Below, piece by piece: positions 52,339 to 61,985 of a stretch of 63,393 nucleotides of DNA (its first letter is position 1; every line of letters starts with the position of its first letter). This DNA is from an uncultured Lachnospiraceae bacterium (GTDB lineage Bacteria; Bacillota; Clostridia; Lachnospirales; Lachnospiraceae). Location: contig CAJTPM010000013.1 of the NCBI GenBank assembly GCA_910578085.1, forward strand, positions 1-63,393, read 5' to 3'. The translations under genes and the position numbers were made by a program. The notes beneath the pieces were generated by a model that saw only the letters and a program-made list of their open reading frames with translations, had not been told where the DNA came from and did not search any database.

Positions 52339-53571
52339 TTATATTTCCGAAATTTTATTTCCGGAGTCCTCCACAAATCTCTGTTTCATAATTCGTTCAA
52401 ATAAATGTTCCGGCTCCTCATTTGTCTGCTTTCTGGCTATGCAGTTTTCTGTCAGCCTCTCTGCAAACTTGTTATCGCTAACAATTTTCAAAACAGCAGA
52501 CGCAATATCCTTTCCGCTCATTCCACATATAAGCCCGTTTTCACCATCTTCAATCTGTTCTGTGGCCGTGGGATAATTCGTCACTATAACAGGCATCCCA
52601 CAGTATTTTGCTTCATCCACTGCATTTGATTTTCCTTCTGACAGAGATGGCAAAACAAAAATATCACTTTGTTTCAGGCAGGACATCACATTAAGCTGAA
52701 ATCCTGAAAAAACCGCATATTCGCTTATTCCCATTTCTTTGGCCATATTCTCATAGTAATTCCTGCTTGAGCCATCTCCTACAAAATACCACTTAAAATC
52801 AATTTTTGTTTTAAGTTCCAGGCAAGCCTCTAACGCCATATCTACCCCTTTATACCTGTCTATTCTCGCAATAGTTATAATTCTGATCTCTTTACTGCTC
52901 TTTTTGGAGGCAAATTCAACTTCAGGCAATTTATTGTAAAAATTTAACGGGATAAAATTATAAAAATATGTGGTTCGCTCTTTTGCAAAAGGAAACTCTT
53001 CTGCAAATATATCCGCACATATTTTAGAAACAGCAATGATTCCATCTGTTTTCCTGAAATATTCTGCTTCTATCCTTTTATCCATATCTAATATTCTATA
53101 ATCGCACCTTACCCAATGACATTTAAACTGCGCGTTCACACAATCTACTACATAATATGTTGACATTACTGGTGCATATCCAATCGCGATATCATAAGAC
53201 TTTTCAAGTAATGGCAAATATTTTTTATTTTTTTTCCAAAATTTCTGCCGTTGTACATTCATACAATTTTTAGTAAGTGCATGCCGGCAAAGTAAAAACA
53301 AACCAGACAAAAAAAGCCTGAGGCCTCCTGTACGCCAAAATGTAAAAAGCGTTTTCTTTACCCGTTTTACAGGGAAAGTAAACGCATCTACTATATCTGG
53401 TGTTTTCAGTAGATTTACTCTATCTCCCAGATATTCACATAATCTTCCTTCATTTTGTAATAAAAGAACATCAATGTTATTATGATTACAATCAATATTT
53501 TCGAGTAATCCCAAAAGGCTTTTCTGAGGCCCTCCTATATTCAATTGTTCAAGAACAAATAAGATTTTCAT
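52339..53571 (-). CDS. Glycosyltransferase family 4
   Basis: 410 residues, GT-B fold. ILFVLEQLNIGGPQKSLLGL is the acceptor-side start with the Gly loop. RIITIARIDRYKGVDMALEA and LPSLSEGKSNAVDEAKYCGM carry the donor-site E-x7-E-like motif of GT4. A retaining sugar transferase working at the inner membrane face on the lipid-linked unit. The donor is unknown. ATG 53571 overlaps the upstream polymerase stop. Confidence 0.92.
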   Translation of the reverse strand: MKILFVLEQLNIGGPQKSLLGLLENIDCNHNNIDVLLLQNEGRLCEYLGDRVNLLKTPDIVDAFTFPVKRVKKTLFTFWRTGGLRLFLSGLFLLCRHALTKNCMNVQRQKFWKKNKKYLPLLEKSYDIAIGYAPVMSTYYVVDCVNAQFKCHWVRCDYRILDMDKRIEAEYFRKTDGIIAVSKICADIFAEEFPFAKERTTYFYNFIPLNFYNKLPEVEFASKKSSKEIRIITIARIDRYKGVDMALEACLELKTKIDFKWYFVGDGSSRNYYENMAKEMGISEYAVFSGFQLNVMSCLKQSDIFVLPSLSEGKSNAVDEAKYCGMPVIVTNYPTATEQIEDGENGLICGMSGKDIASAVLKIVSDNKFAERLTENCIARKQTNEEPEHLFERIMKQRFVEDSGNKISEI

Positions 53572-54851
53572 TGCCGGACCCTTTTATCCTTAACTGTATT
53601 CCCCAGATATATACTGCCATAAGCAATTATCAGACAAAGCCACATATCCATCACATTATATGTTACAGATGTAATGTCCAAAGCAAGCATACACAATATA
53701 ATCTGTTTTGCCAGATTGATATAACTGTTATGACGTAATGTTCTATTAACGAATATCAGGAAAATAAGTCTGAAATGGAACAAATAATATATAATTGTTC
53801 CTACTATGCCCAGACCTGTCAATAATTCTATATAATTATTATGTGAGTAATATTTCACATCAAATTCTACTAAATTTATACTTGCATAATTGCCTGAACC
53901 ATATCCCAGTAATGGCCTTTTTAAGAACATATTCCAGCCATTGCTGATCAACATCATGCGGAAATTATCACTTTTTTGATTTTCACTTACATACGTATTC
54001 CCTAAAATTAAGTTGACAGTATCCACGATCCTGTTTCCTATTGCCTCATATAAAAAAGGTATATTCATTACCATGATCAGCATTATAATAATCAAAATAA
54101 ATGCAAAAATAACATTTCTGATAACACTTTTGCCGGAACCGCTTAATGCGCTAAGCATAATACCAATCAAAACGATGAGCAGACTGCCTCGAGCTCCCAG
54201 AAAAAGAATTGTCATTACAAACAACGCCGCCATAAAAAAATATAATATCTTATATGACATTTTTTTACATATCTTAATCTGATACATTAGAAAAATTACT
54301 GCAAACGCTATACTGGGGCATACCTGATTTGTGTTAACCTCTACTCCTCTGATAATTATTTGAGCTCTGCTCAAAATCTGGCTCTCACCACTAATGACAA
54401 TGTTCGGTAAAATCATGGAAATACTTATCAATGTCGAAAAAATCATTGATAACACCAAAAATTTTATGCTCTGGTCTTTTTTTAATATATAAATGCCATA
54501 TCCCAATATAACAATAATTTTTATCAGATACTTAACATCCTCCAGTACTTTTCCGCTATTAAATGCCCAGATAAGGGAACAGAGTACCCAAAGAGTAAAT
54601 GCAATTGCCCAGGTAAATATAAAATCATTTATAATTCTATTTTTAAATGATAATCGTATAAGCAAAATTGTAGTTAACATAAACAGTATTGGCCACTGCA
54701 GGTAATTCAGCCTTGCCAAAAATTCATTCTTTTCCATTAAAACACAAAAAAAGAATAAAATTTTTCCCAGTCTGTCTAAACTATCCTCACTACAATTGTC
54801 TCTATTTACTAAACAGCCTTCTGTATTTATGCAACTACTCCCTATTATCAT
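53568..54851 (-). CDS. wzy: O-antigen polymerase/ligase-like membrane protein (Wzy candidate)
   Basis: 427 residues with about ten to eleven membrane helices and one larger outer loop (about 270-345; GYGSGNYASINLVEFDVKYYSH), as in Wzy_C/O-antigen ligase proteins. No enzyme motif can be required because the family is diverse. In this cluster it is the only such protein, so polymerisation of the repeat unit is the natural role. Its 5' end overlaps the GT2 gene by 17 bp. Very AT-rich. Confidence 0.85.
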   Translation of the reverse strand: MIIGSSCINTEGCLVNRDNCSEDSLDRLGKILFFFCVLMEKNEFLARLNYLQWPILFMLTTILLIRLSFKNRIINDFIFTWAIAFTLWVLCSLIWAFNSGKVLEDVKYLIKIIVILGYGIYILKKDQSIKFLVLSMIFSTLISISMILPNIVISGESQILSRAQIIIRGVEVNTNQVCPSIAFAVIFLMYQIKICKKMSYKILYFFMAALFVMTILFLGARGSLLIVLIGIMLSALSGSGKSVIRNVIFAFILIIIMLIMVMNIPFLYEAIGNRIVDTVNLILGNTYVSENQKSDNFRMMLISNGWNMFLKRPLLGYGSGNYASINLVEFDVKYYSHNNYIELLTGLGIVGTIIYYLFHFRLIFLIFVNRTLRHNSYINLAKQIILCMLALDITSVTYNVMDMWLCLIIAYGSIYLGNTVKDKRVRQ

Positions 54852-55656
54852 TTTTGATAGTTTTTACCTTCCTTTTATAATAGCCAAGCATAATACACTT
54901 TGGAATCAAAACGGCAATCAGCGGTTTAAAAACAAAAAAATATGCCCAAATTGGCATATTATTTCTTCTATATCCATCATATCTTATCCACATCAATCCT
55001 CTGACTTTTTTTAAATCTATCTGCCTGATATAGGTAGCATCTGTTGATAAATAATAATATAAGCACTCCTGCAGATTATACAATCTATAACCTTTACCAT
55101 ATAATTTCAACAGAAGGTGATAATCCTGATCCCTCTTTGTATATTTATTGTCGGTATAGCCTCCCACCTCACATAATACTTCTTTTCTGAAAATACAGGA
55201 GGCATGGACAAAGTGACCGCCCCATATTAAGTCTTTTTTACTTATATATTCCATTGGGATGTCAATTTTCTTTTCTCCGAATTCGTTTACTCTATAGCAT
55301 CCTGATCCCACAACTGCATATTCCGGATGCGTCGCCAAAAACGACATTTCTTTTTCGATCCTGTCCCTGGCGGACCAGTCATCTGCATCCTGAACCGCAA
55401 TATAGTTATATTTTGCTTCAGCAATACAACGATTCCGGGCATTTGCTGCACCTTTACTCACTTTATTTTTCAGTAATGTAATATTATCATACTTTTGCAT
55501 CAAATGTTCAACTACAGCAATTGACCCATCCGCTGAGCCATCATCACAAACAATAATCTCCAAAAAACTATAACTTTGATTCACTATAGACAAAATACAT
55601 TTTTCTATGGTTAATTCCGCATTTTTCATTGGAATAATTACACTTACTCCATCCAT
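54835..55656 (-). CDS. Glycosyltransferase family 2
   Basis: 273 residues, GT-A fold. VSVIIPMKNAELTIEKCILS, then IIVCDDGSADGS (nucleotide Asp) and VQDADDWSARDRIEKEM (the DxD-like D-A-D-D metal site) mark the family. GGHFVHASCIFRKEVLCEVGG is the acceptor-side signature. GGAG lies eight bases before ATG 55656. It transfers one sugar of the repeat unit; donor unknown. Confidence 0.92.
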   Translation of the reverse strand: MDGVSVIIPMKNAELTIEKCILSIVNQSYSFLEIIVCDDGSADGSIAVVEHLMQKYDNITLLKNKVSKGAANARNRCIAEAKYNYIAVQDADDWSARDRIEKEMSFLATHPEYAVVGSGCYRVNEFGEKKIDIPMEYISKKDLIWGGHFVHASCIFRKEVLCEVGGYTDNKYTKRDQDYHLLLKLYGKGYRLYNLQECLYYYLSTDATYIRQIDLKKVRGLMWIRYDGYRRNNMPIWAYFFVFKPLIAVLIPKCIMLGYYKRKVKTIKNDNRE

Positions 55657-55679
55657 TATCTTAACTCCACACTGTTATA

Positions 55680-56780
55680 TTAAAGGAAATTATATACAAA
55701 TGTCCCTTTCGCCTTTCTGCAGCTCTGCGGACAAAAATACACTCTGCCCCTCAATTCCTGTGACGGAAAACGATGATTGCCAAACTGAAACAACCACATA
55801 GGAAGTATATCCTTTTTTGCCTTCCAGATTTGGTGAAAACCTTCTTTATCGTTACCGGCTAATATATAGCTGTATCTATCTGTTACACCTGCCCCAAGTC
55901 TATACGTAAATTTATACACAAAATCCGGCAGCGAACTATCCGGCTCAACAGACGTCGAAAAACAGTATATAAAATCATCAACATTATTTTTAACAGCCGT
56001 TCCATATATACATGGCCCGGGAATAGAACATATCATATCCACAGTCTTATCTGCTATATTAAGGCTACATATATAATTCTTTTCGTAAGGACTATCTGTG
56101 GCAAATAATATTCTGTCTGAATCCACAAATGCCACACATGCACGATACTTCTGATTTCCCACTAAAAAAGGGGTAGCTTTTTCCTCGCTATACCCCATAT
56201 GCCATATCCCGGAAGCACTGTCTGTATCGCCTGTAAATATCCAATAACAGTCTCTATACCTGTCATATTCTACCCGGTGAACATGATCTATCTGTTCTTT
56301 TTGGAAAGCTGCGATCTCAAGTAAACCATTGGTCGAATATCTGTATATTCCAACACATCCATTTTCATCATGCCCACCATAATCTCCAAAGACAATCTCC
56401 TTTACCCCGTTTCTAATGTATACGCAAAAATGCAATGGATTATTTGTACCTTTTGTATATGAAAATAACCTTTCACCCTTTTTCAGAGCAATATCTATTT
56501 TATACAGACATCCATTACACGATATCAAAAATTCTGTTTCTGACCATCTTATCGCATAACGAGGTTCATATCTCAGCAATCTCTCAACTATAGAAATACC
56601 CGATATTATTTTTTTAATCACAGCAAACTCAAAACTATATTGGAAAAGGAGCCTGTCTGTATCATTATCAATACAGTAAACTTTTCCATTACTATATTCT
56701 ATTCGTAATTTATCTTCTATATAAATTACACGTTTTCTATATAGCTGTTTCACTTTCGCAAAATTATCTTTTCCAATCAT
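55680..56780 (-). CDS. Unknown beta-rich (propeller-like) cluster protein
   Basis: 366 residues, no signal peptide or membrane helix. The text is a repeated pattern of short strands with turns such as EIVFGDYGGHDENGCVGIYRYS, CYWIFTGDTDSASGIWHM and DRILFATDSPYEKNYICSL, which suggests a six- or seven-bladed beta-propeller. No catalytic motif recognised. GGAGAAGG precedes ATG 56780, and it overlaps the epimerase gene by 17 bp, so it is part of the operon. It could be a sugar-modifying enzyme, a lyase-like or binding protein, or an assembly factor. Function unknown. Confidence 0.8.
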   Translation of the reverse strand: MIGKDNFAKVKQLYRKRVIYIEDKLRIEYSNGKVYCIDNDTDRLLFQYSFEFAVIKKIISGISIVERLLRYEPRYAIRWSETEFLISCNGCLYKIDIALKKGERLFSYTKGTNNPLHFCVYIRNGVKEIVFGDYGGHDENGCVGIYRYSTNGLLEIAAFQKEQIDHVHRVEYDRYRDCYWIFTGDTDSASGIWHMGYSEEKATPFLVGNQKYRACVAFVDSDRILFATDSPYEKNYICSLNIADKTVDMICSIPGPCIYGTAVKNNVDDFIYCFSTSVEPDSSLPDFVYKFTYRLGAGVTDRYSYILAGNDKEGFHQIWKAKKDILPMWLFQFGNHRFPSQELRGRVYFCPQSCRKAKGTFVYNFL

Positions 56781-57771
56781 TTGGATCTGCCTTCTCCAAA
56801 TTATTTATATACCAGTCAATCGCTAATTTTATTCCATCTTCAAAACTATACTCGGGAGAATAACCCAGAAGTCTCCGGGCTTTGTTGATATCTGCATTAC
56901 TATGCTTAATATCTCCTGCACGATCATTTCCGTAAATTGGTTCAATTTCTTCTTTATGCAGCAATTTTGTTAAAATATGATAAATATCAATAAGATATTC
57001 TCTGCCCCCGTAGGCTATATTATAAGCCTGTCCAGCAGCCTCGTGACTTCCCAGGCATGCTTTCAAATTCGCCTCAATCACATTATCAATATATGTAAAG
57101 TCACGGCTTTGTCTGCCATCTCCATTTATTGTCGGACGCTCATTATTTAAAAGCTGTTTTATAAATTTGGGAATCACCGCAGCATATGCGCCATCAGGAT
57201 CCTGTCGCCTGCCAAAGACATTAAAATACCGCAAGCCATATGTCTCCAGTCCATACAATTGAAAATACAAACTCCCATATTCTTCATCTACCCGTTTTGT
57301 AAGCGCGTATGGAGAAAGCAATTTACCTTCGTGTCCTTCTACTTTGGGCAGCGACGGATGATCTCCATATACAGAAGAGCTGGAAGCATACACAAACTTT
57401 TTTACCTTTTTCTGAACCGCCGCCTCCATCATATTTAAAGTGCCTTTAATGTTAATCTCTTCATATAACAATGGCATTTTTATTGATCTTGGAACACTTC
57501 CCCAAGCGGCTTCATTTAATACATAAGTAACACCCTCACATGCATTCAAACAAGTCTCAAAATTCCGAATATCTCCCTCAATGAATTCATAATTTGTATT
57601 ATCAAGAAATATATCTACATTTTCCCTTTTACCTGTTGAAAGATTATCAAGACAACGTACCCTGTATCCCATGTTGAGTATGGCTTCGCACAGATTCGAA
57701 CCGATAAACCCTGCACCGCCAGTAACGAGAAATAATGACTCTTTACTAAAAATTATATCTTTATATCCCAT
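56764..57771 (-). CDS. UDP-GlcNAc 4-epimerase, WbpP/VipB-like
   Basis: 335 residues of the extended SDR family. VTGGAGFIGSNLCEAIL is the NAD loop, YASSSSVYGDHPSLPK holds the Ser, and SPYALTKRVDEEY the YxxxK. RYFNVFGRRQDPDGAYAAVIPKF is the WbpP/VipB signature. It interconverts UDP-GlcNAc and UDP-GalNAc (or the uronic forms). GGAGG lies inside the 3' end of the dehydrogenase gene 2 bp upstream. With that dehydrogenase it leads to UDP-GalNAcA, as in Vi-antigen clusters. Confidence 0.92.
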   Translation of the reverse strand: MGYKDIIFSKESLFLVTGGAGFIGSNLCEAILNMGYRVRCLDNLSTGKRENVDIFLDNTNYEFIEGDIRNFETCLNACEGVTYVLNEAAWGSVPRSIKMPLLYEEINIKGTLNMMEAAVQKKVKKFVYASSSSVYGDHPSLPKVEGHEGKLLSPYALTKRVDEEYGSLYFQLYGLETYGLRYFNVFGRRQDPDGAYAAVIPKFIKQLLNNERPTINGDGRQSRDFTYIDNVIEANLKACLGSHEAAGQAYNIAYGGREYLIDIYHILTKLLHKEEIEPIYGNDRAGDIKHSNADINKARRLLGYSPEYSFEDGIKLAIDWYINNLEKADPNDWKR

Positions 57772-57772
57772 T

Positions 57773-59098
57773 TTATAACCTCCAATAATTGTACCCCGCC
57801 ATTATAAATTCTTTTTTATTCAGGAATCCCTTAATATCAAAAAGAATTCTTCTGTTACCCGTATTGTTTCTGAACATTTTTTCAATTTGATCCATTGAAA
57901 ATTTTACAAATTCCTCATGTGCCACCGCAAAAATAACGGCGTCACAGTTTTTAATATCTTTTATGGCACAGAAATTTATTCCATATAAATACTCCACCTC
58001 ATGAGTATCCGCAACCGGATCTGCAATGATCGGAAGAATCCCATACTCTTTTAGCTCATTAACTATATCAATTACTTTTGTGTTCCTTACATCAGGACAA
58101 TTTTCTTTAAACGTAAACCCCAGGATCCCAACTTTAGCATTTCTTACAGGTACTTCCTCACTGATCAATTTTTTTACTAACTGCTCTGCAACATATTTCC
58201 CCATATCATCATTTATCCGCCGTCCCGCTAAAATAATCTGACTATGATATCCCATACTTTCCGCCTTATATGTCAGATAATACGGATCAACTCCAATACA
58301 GTGCCCCCCTACAAGCCCCGGATAAAAATTGAGAAAATTCCACTTAGTTGATGCAGCTTCCAGAACAGCTTTAGTATCAATCCTCATTTTATTAAAAATA
58401 ATTGATAATTCGTTCATAAACGCAATATTAATATCACGCTGGCTGTTCTCAATAACTTTTGCCGCCTCTGCTACCTTAATCGATTCCGCCCGAAAAACTC
58501 CCGCATCCACAACAATTCCATATACTTTAGCAATTACATCGAGAGTCTCTTCATCCATTCCACTGACTATTTTTTTAATGGTATTCAAACGATGAACCTT
58601 ATCTCCCGGATTTATTCTTTCCGGAGAATACCCGACCTTAAAGTCTTTTCCACATATAAGCCCCGATTCCTTTTCTAATATAGGCACACAAATATCCTCT
58701 GTTACTCCTGGATAAACAGTAGATTCAAAAACGATTACAGAGCCTTTTGTTAAATTCTGCCCTAAAATTCTGCTTGCCCCCTCTACCGGTGATAAATCAG
58801 GCGTATGATCATCTTTAACAGGTGTCGGAACTGCAACGATATGAAACTTAGCATTACGCAGCCTCTTCCCATCAGCCGTAAACTGAACCGTAGTAGTTTT
58901 TATTTCACTATCGCCAACTTCTCCTGTCGGATCAACGCCGGATATATAAGTCTTAATCTTAGTCTCATTAAGATCAAAACCTATTACATCCAGGCCCCTT
59001 TTGGCAAACTCAAAAGCAATCGGCATACCTACATATCCAAGACCTATTACAGAAAGTTTTTCCTTTTTTTCAATAAGTTCTTCGTACAAATTTATCAT
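57773..59098 (-). CDS. UDP-HexNAc 6-dehydrogenase, TviB/WbpO-like
   Basis: 441 residues with three UDPG/MGDP dehydrogenase domains. VIGLGYVGMPIAFEFAKRGL is the NAD loop, SIKVAEAAKVIENSQRDINI carries the conserved substrate-side residues, and LVGGHCIGVDPYYLTYKAE the catalytic Cys. Members of this subgroup make UDP-GalNAcA or UDP-GlcNAcA. AAGGAGAGG precedes ATG 59098; the frame before it is open but not needed. Next to the WbpP-like epimerase. Confidence 0.93.
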   Translation of the reverse strand: MINLYEELIEKKEKLSVIGLGYVGMPIAFEFAKRGLDVIGFDLNETKIKTYISGVDPTGEVGDSEIKTTTVQFTADGKRLRNAKFHIVAVPTPVKDDHTPDLSPVEGASRILGQNLTKGSVIVFESTVYPGVTEDICVPILEKESGLICGKDFKVGYSPERINPGDKVHRLNTIKKIVSGMDEETLDVIAKVYGIVVDAGVFRAESIKVAEAAKVIENSQRDINIAFMNELSIIFNKMRIDTKAVLEAASTKWNFLNFYPGLVGGHCIGVDPYYLTYKAESMGYHSQIILAGRRINDDMGKYVAEQLVKKLISEEVPVRNAKVGILGFTFKENCPDVRNTKVIDIVNELKEYGILPIIADPVADTHEVEYLYGINFCAIKDIKNCDAVIFAVAHEEFVKFSMDQIEKMFRNNTGNRRILFDIKGFLNKKEFIMAGYNYWRL

Positions 59099-59138
59099 CC
59101 TGTGTCCTCTCCTTATATCTGCTTTACATTTCATAATT

Positions 59139-60395
59139 TTACCTGCATTCTACACTCACATTATCTTTCACTATAATTTCATACGATCTTTCAGTTGTAT
59201 AATTATCAACTAAATATCTTGCTCCCGCTAAGCCAATCTCTTTTCTATCTGCATTGCAGGCCAAACTAATCATTTTACCAAAATCATCTACTTTGTTACT
59301 CCCGCACCACCAACCAAAGCCATTCTCCACAATCACTTTTCCAACATCCGTAGCCTTGTCTGTCACCGCCAATACAGGTAGCTTTGCACTCAAATAGCTC
59401 AGCAGTCTGCTTGGAAAATTAGGTATTGTAAACCGATAATCAAGAAAAATCATTCCTACATCACAGGCCGCAACAACTTTTTCATATTCATTTGTCGGAA
59501 TCCATTGATGTAATGCAATATTCTTTGATTTATATTTATCTACATATCTCTTTACACTGCCATATTCGGTTCCATTCCCGACAATCAAAAAAAATGCCTT
59601 ATCATTCTTCCTTTGAGAATGCAGACATTTGAGCATAAATTCTATTCCCTGCGGCCGGCCTAAATTGCCTCCATAAATAAATACAGTTTTATCTGGTGGA
59701 ATATTATATTTTTTTCGTATTTTTATACCTTCTTCTTTGCTGATACTTGTATCAGTTATTTCTACACAATTAGGACAAACTTCTATTATCCCTCTGCCAT
59801 TTTGTTTTCTTTCTTCATCATCTCTTTTCCTGACTTCTATGTTATGTTTCAACACATACTCAACATTTGCACTTGACATACACCCAATTTTGTCAGAAAC
59901 TCTGTATAATTTTTTTTCTTTTTTTCTGAAATATCGGTATATAATACTCTTCCACCCGAATGTAACCATCATACCCAAATCTACAGCATTCTGTGGAAAT
60001 ATGTCCTTTAATAGTAAATATGTCCTGGCATGATCCCGCTTCTTAATATAATCTACAACTCCACACAAAGTTATTGGCGGCGTCGGATATATCACCAGAT
60101 CGAACTTAATATCTTTAAAGTGTTTTTTTATAGCCGCCAAGTACAATCTTTCTATCAAAATTGTAGAAATACCTTTCTCCACTATATTAGTTTTCGTGAT
60201 ATTTCCAATTTTCACTTTTAAAATATGTGCACCATTTTCTTTTACATAAATTGTGGGAACTCTCATTCTTCTTTCTCTGGCACATACAACATATACACTA
60301 TGGCCATGCCTGAGAAATTCCCTCATCAAATCTGGATACATCTCGTGATCTTCTATACTTGGAAAGCTGCCTATCGTAAGAAATAATACTTTCAT
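59139..60395 (-). CDS. Glycosyltransferase family 4 (WbuB-like)
   Basis: 418 residues, GT-B. LFLTIGSFPSIEDHEMYPDL starts the N-lobe, YLLLKDIFPQNAVDLGMM is characteristic of the WbuB-like subgroup, and FIYGGNLGRPQGIEFMLKCL with the following IFLDYRFTIPNFPSRLLSY make the donor site. WbuB-like enzymes add N-acetyl-L-fucosamine, and capEFG of this operon make that donor, so FucNAc transfer is a fair guess. ATG 60395 overlaps the ATP-grasp stop. Confidence 0.9.
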   Translation of the reverse strand: MKVLFLTIGSFPSIEDHEMYPDLMREFLRHGHSVYVVCARERRMRVPTIYVKENGAHILKVKIGNITKTNIVEKGISTILIERLYLAAIKKHFKDIKFDLVIYPTPPITLCGVVDYIKKRDHARTYLLLKDIFPQNAVDLGMMVTFGWKSIIYRYFRKKEKKLYRVSDKIGCMSSANVEYVLKHNIEVRKRDDEERKQNGRGIIEVCPNCVEITDTSISKEEGIKIRKKYNIPPDKTVFIYGGNLGRPQGIEFMLKCLHSQRKNDKAFFLIVGNGTEYGSVKRYVDKYKSKNIALHQWIPTNEYEKVVAACDVGMIFLDYRFTIPNFPSRLLSYLSAKLPVLAVTDKATDVGKVIVENGFGWWCGSNKVDDFGKMISLACNADRKEIGLAGARYLVDNYTTERSYEIIVKDNVSVECR

Positions 60396-61357
60396 CCTCT
60401 GACTATCCCTACTTCATTGTATTTCATCATATAAATACCTTCCATATAATTCCCAACACTCCTGACATTTTTTCTTCCCTCCAGATTTTCCATAATCATA
60501 CGCATATGATTACATCCACATTCGTAAGCATGGGGATAGCCCCCTCCAAATCTTGGATTTACTTCCGAAATATAATATTTTCCTTCTATATCAAAAATAT
60601 CTATATCTATCTGGCCTTTATACTCCGCCTCCATCACAAATCTCTCTATATAATCAAACAATTTCTGATTCTTAAAACTGACTGCTTTATCCGTTTCCCC
60701 AGCACGCATCTTGATCTTCTTCTTAGTGAATATTGATACAACTTCTCCTGATAGCATATCAATATAAACATCCGCACCGATTTCCTGTCCCCTCAAGTAT
60801 TCCTGAATCATCAGCCCCTCTTCCCGCCCTATCAGGAATTCTATACTCTCTTTATCTTTTGCTTCGGAAATATGGATGCTTGCACTTCCCTTTACCGGTT
60901 TCACAAACACCGGATAATCTATTATTCCTTCCTTCTTCGCATCAAAAAACTGTGCCTTATCCACATAGGACTTCGCACAGTTATAGTTATGCTTTGTCAG
61001 CCATTTATACATCTGATATTTATCCAGCGACATTTCACATAAATCATAAGATGAACCAATGATCTCTGTACCTGCCTCCTTAAAAACCTCTGAATGTTCT
61101 GATAAAAAACTCAACTCCGGATCTATCAGACTAAGTACTGCATTGATATCGTCCTTCACACATATATCTACTATTTGTTCCAGATATCCAACTTCATCAA
61201 TACGTTTTACAATATAATACTTATCTGCCTCATATAACGCTGGTGCCAGTCTGCTGCAGTCTGTTGCAATTATTTTTCCGCCATACTCTTTTATTGTTTC
61301 TCGAAAATATTGTACTATTTTATTTCTTGTTCCGCAGCTCAATATTAATATATTCAA
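60392..61357 (-). CDS. ATP-grasp domain enzyme, TTG start
   Basis: About 321 residues. The N-terminal pre-ATP-grasp lobe starts NILILSCGTRNKIVQYFR, and the ATP-grasp core shows YPVFVKPVKGSASIHI (ATP Lys) and YISEVNPRFGGGYPHAYECG (the metal Glu and Asn). Such enzymes join an amine to a carboxylate through an acylphosphate. In a polysaccharide operon it could attach an amino acid to a uronic acid. TTG 61357 has GAGGG four bases upstream, follows the methyltransferase stop by 7 bp and gives the normal family start. ATGs at 61381 and 61396 would lie inside that gene. Confidence 0.85.
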   Translation of the reverse strand: MNILILSCGTRNKIVQYFRETIKEYGGKIIATDCSRLAPALYEADKYYIVKRIDEVGYLEQIVDICVKDDINAVLSLIDPELSFLSEHSEVFKEAGTEIIGSSYDLCEMSLDKYQMYKWLTKHNYNCAKSYVDKAQFFDAKKEGIIDYPVFVKPVKGSASIHISEAKDKESIEFLIGREEGLMIQEYLRGQEIGADVYIDMLSGEVVSIFTKKKIKMRAGETDKAVSFKNQKLFDYIERFVMEAEYKGQIDIDIFDIEGKYYISEVNPRFGGGYPHAYECGCNHMRMIMENLEGRKNVRSVGNYMEGIYMMKYNEVGIVRG

Positions 61358-61364
61358 TTTACCC

Positions 61365-61985
61365 TCAACCTTCGCATTCATATATATGTGTCTCATATGA
61401 CTTCATTTCATCATACAATTTCTCAGCTAATTTACCACCATTTTCCTCAATTACCTCAGCACAAACTGGATTATGAAGGATTATATAGTATTTCCTGTAG
61501 TGTTCTCTGGAATCTTTTATTTTTTTTACTACTTCTGTCATAATTTCCTTATCAAATGGGTTAAAGAAATAAAACACATTAAATAAATTATAATGTTCAA
61601 ACTTTAATGCATCCGTACAATAAATACTGACACGCTTATCAAGATTTAAAATTTCAAAATTCTTTTTAGCTGTTTTTACAAGTGCATTATCTATTTCAAT
61701 CCCGGTGATTTTTCCAAAAGGATACTTGGACGCCTCTCTTAAAAATGCCCCCTTTCCACATCCTACATCCAGCAATCTTTTTTCCTTATCAACCCCCAGC
61801 GCCTCAAATATCTTCTTTGCATGAGCCTCATCGGTTTTGCTGTATCCATGCAGACGCCCATCTGTTTCACTAAGTAAATGCGCATCTCTCATCGTAAAAT
61901 CCAGGCCATGAATTTTCTCCTTAAAAATCCATTCAAACAGATATTTTCCATATCTCCTGATTCTTTTTATATAGCTTTCAGCCAT
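61365..61985 (-). CDS. Class I SAM-dependent methyltransferase
   Basis: 206 residues. RLLDVGCGKGAFLREASKYP is motif I, followed by ITGIEIDNALVKTAKKNF (the acidic ribose-binding residue) and FNVFYFFNPFDKEIM near motif IV. The N-terminal ~50 residues hold RDAHLLSETDGRLHGYS. The ATG at 61985 overlaps the stop of the sugar-transferase gene, so translation is coupled. It probably methylates a sugar hydroxyl or amino group of the polysaccharide; another acceptor is possible. Confidence 0.85.
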   Translation of the reverse strand: MAESYIKRIRRYGKYLFEWIFKEKIHGLDFTMRDAHLLSETDGRLHGYSKTDEAHAKKIFEALGVDKEKRLLDVGCGKGAFLREASKYPFGKITGIEIDNALVKTAKKNFEILNLDKRVSIYCTDALKFEHYNLFNVFYFFNPFDKEIMTEVVKKIKDSREHYRKYYIILHNPVCAEVIEENGGKLAEKLYDEMKSYETHIYECEG

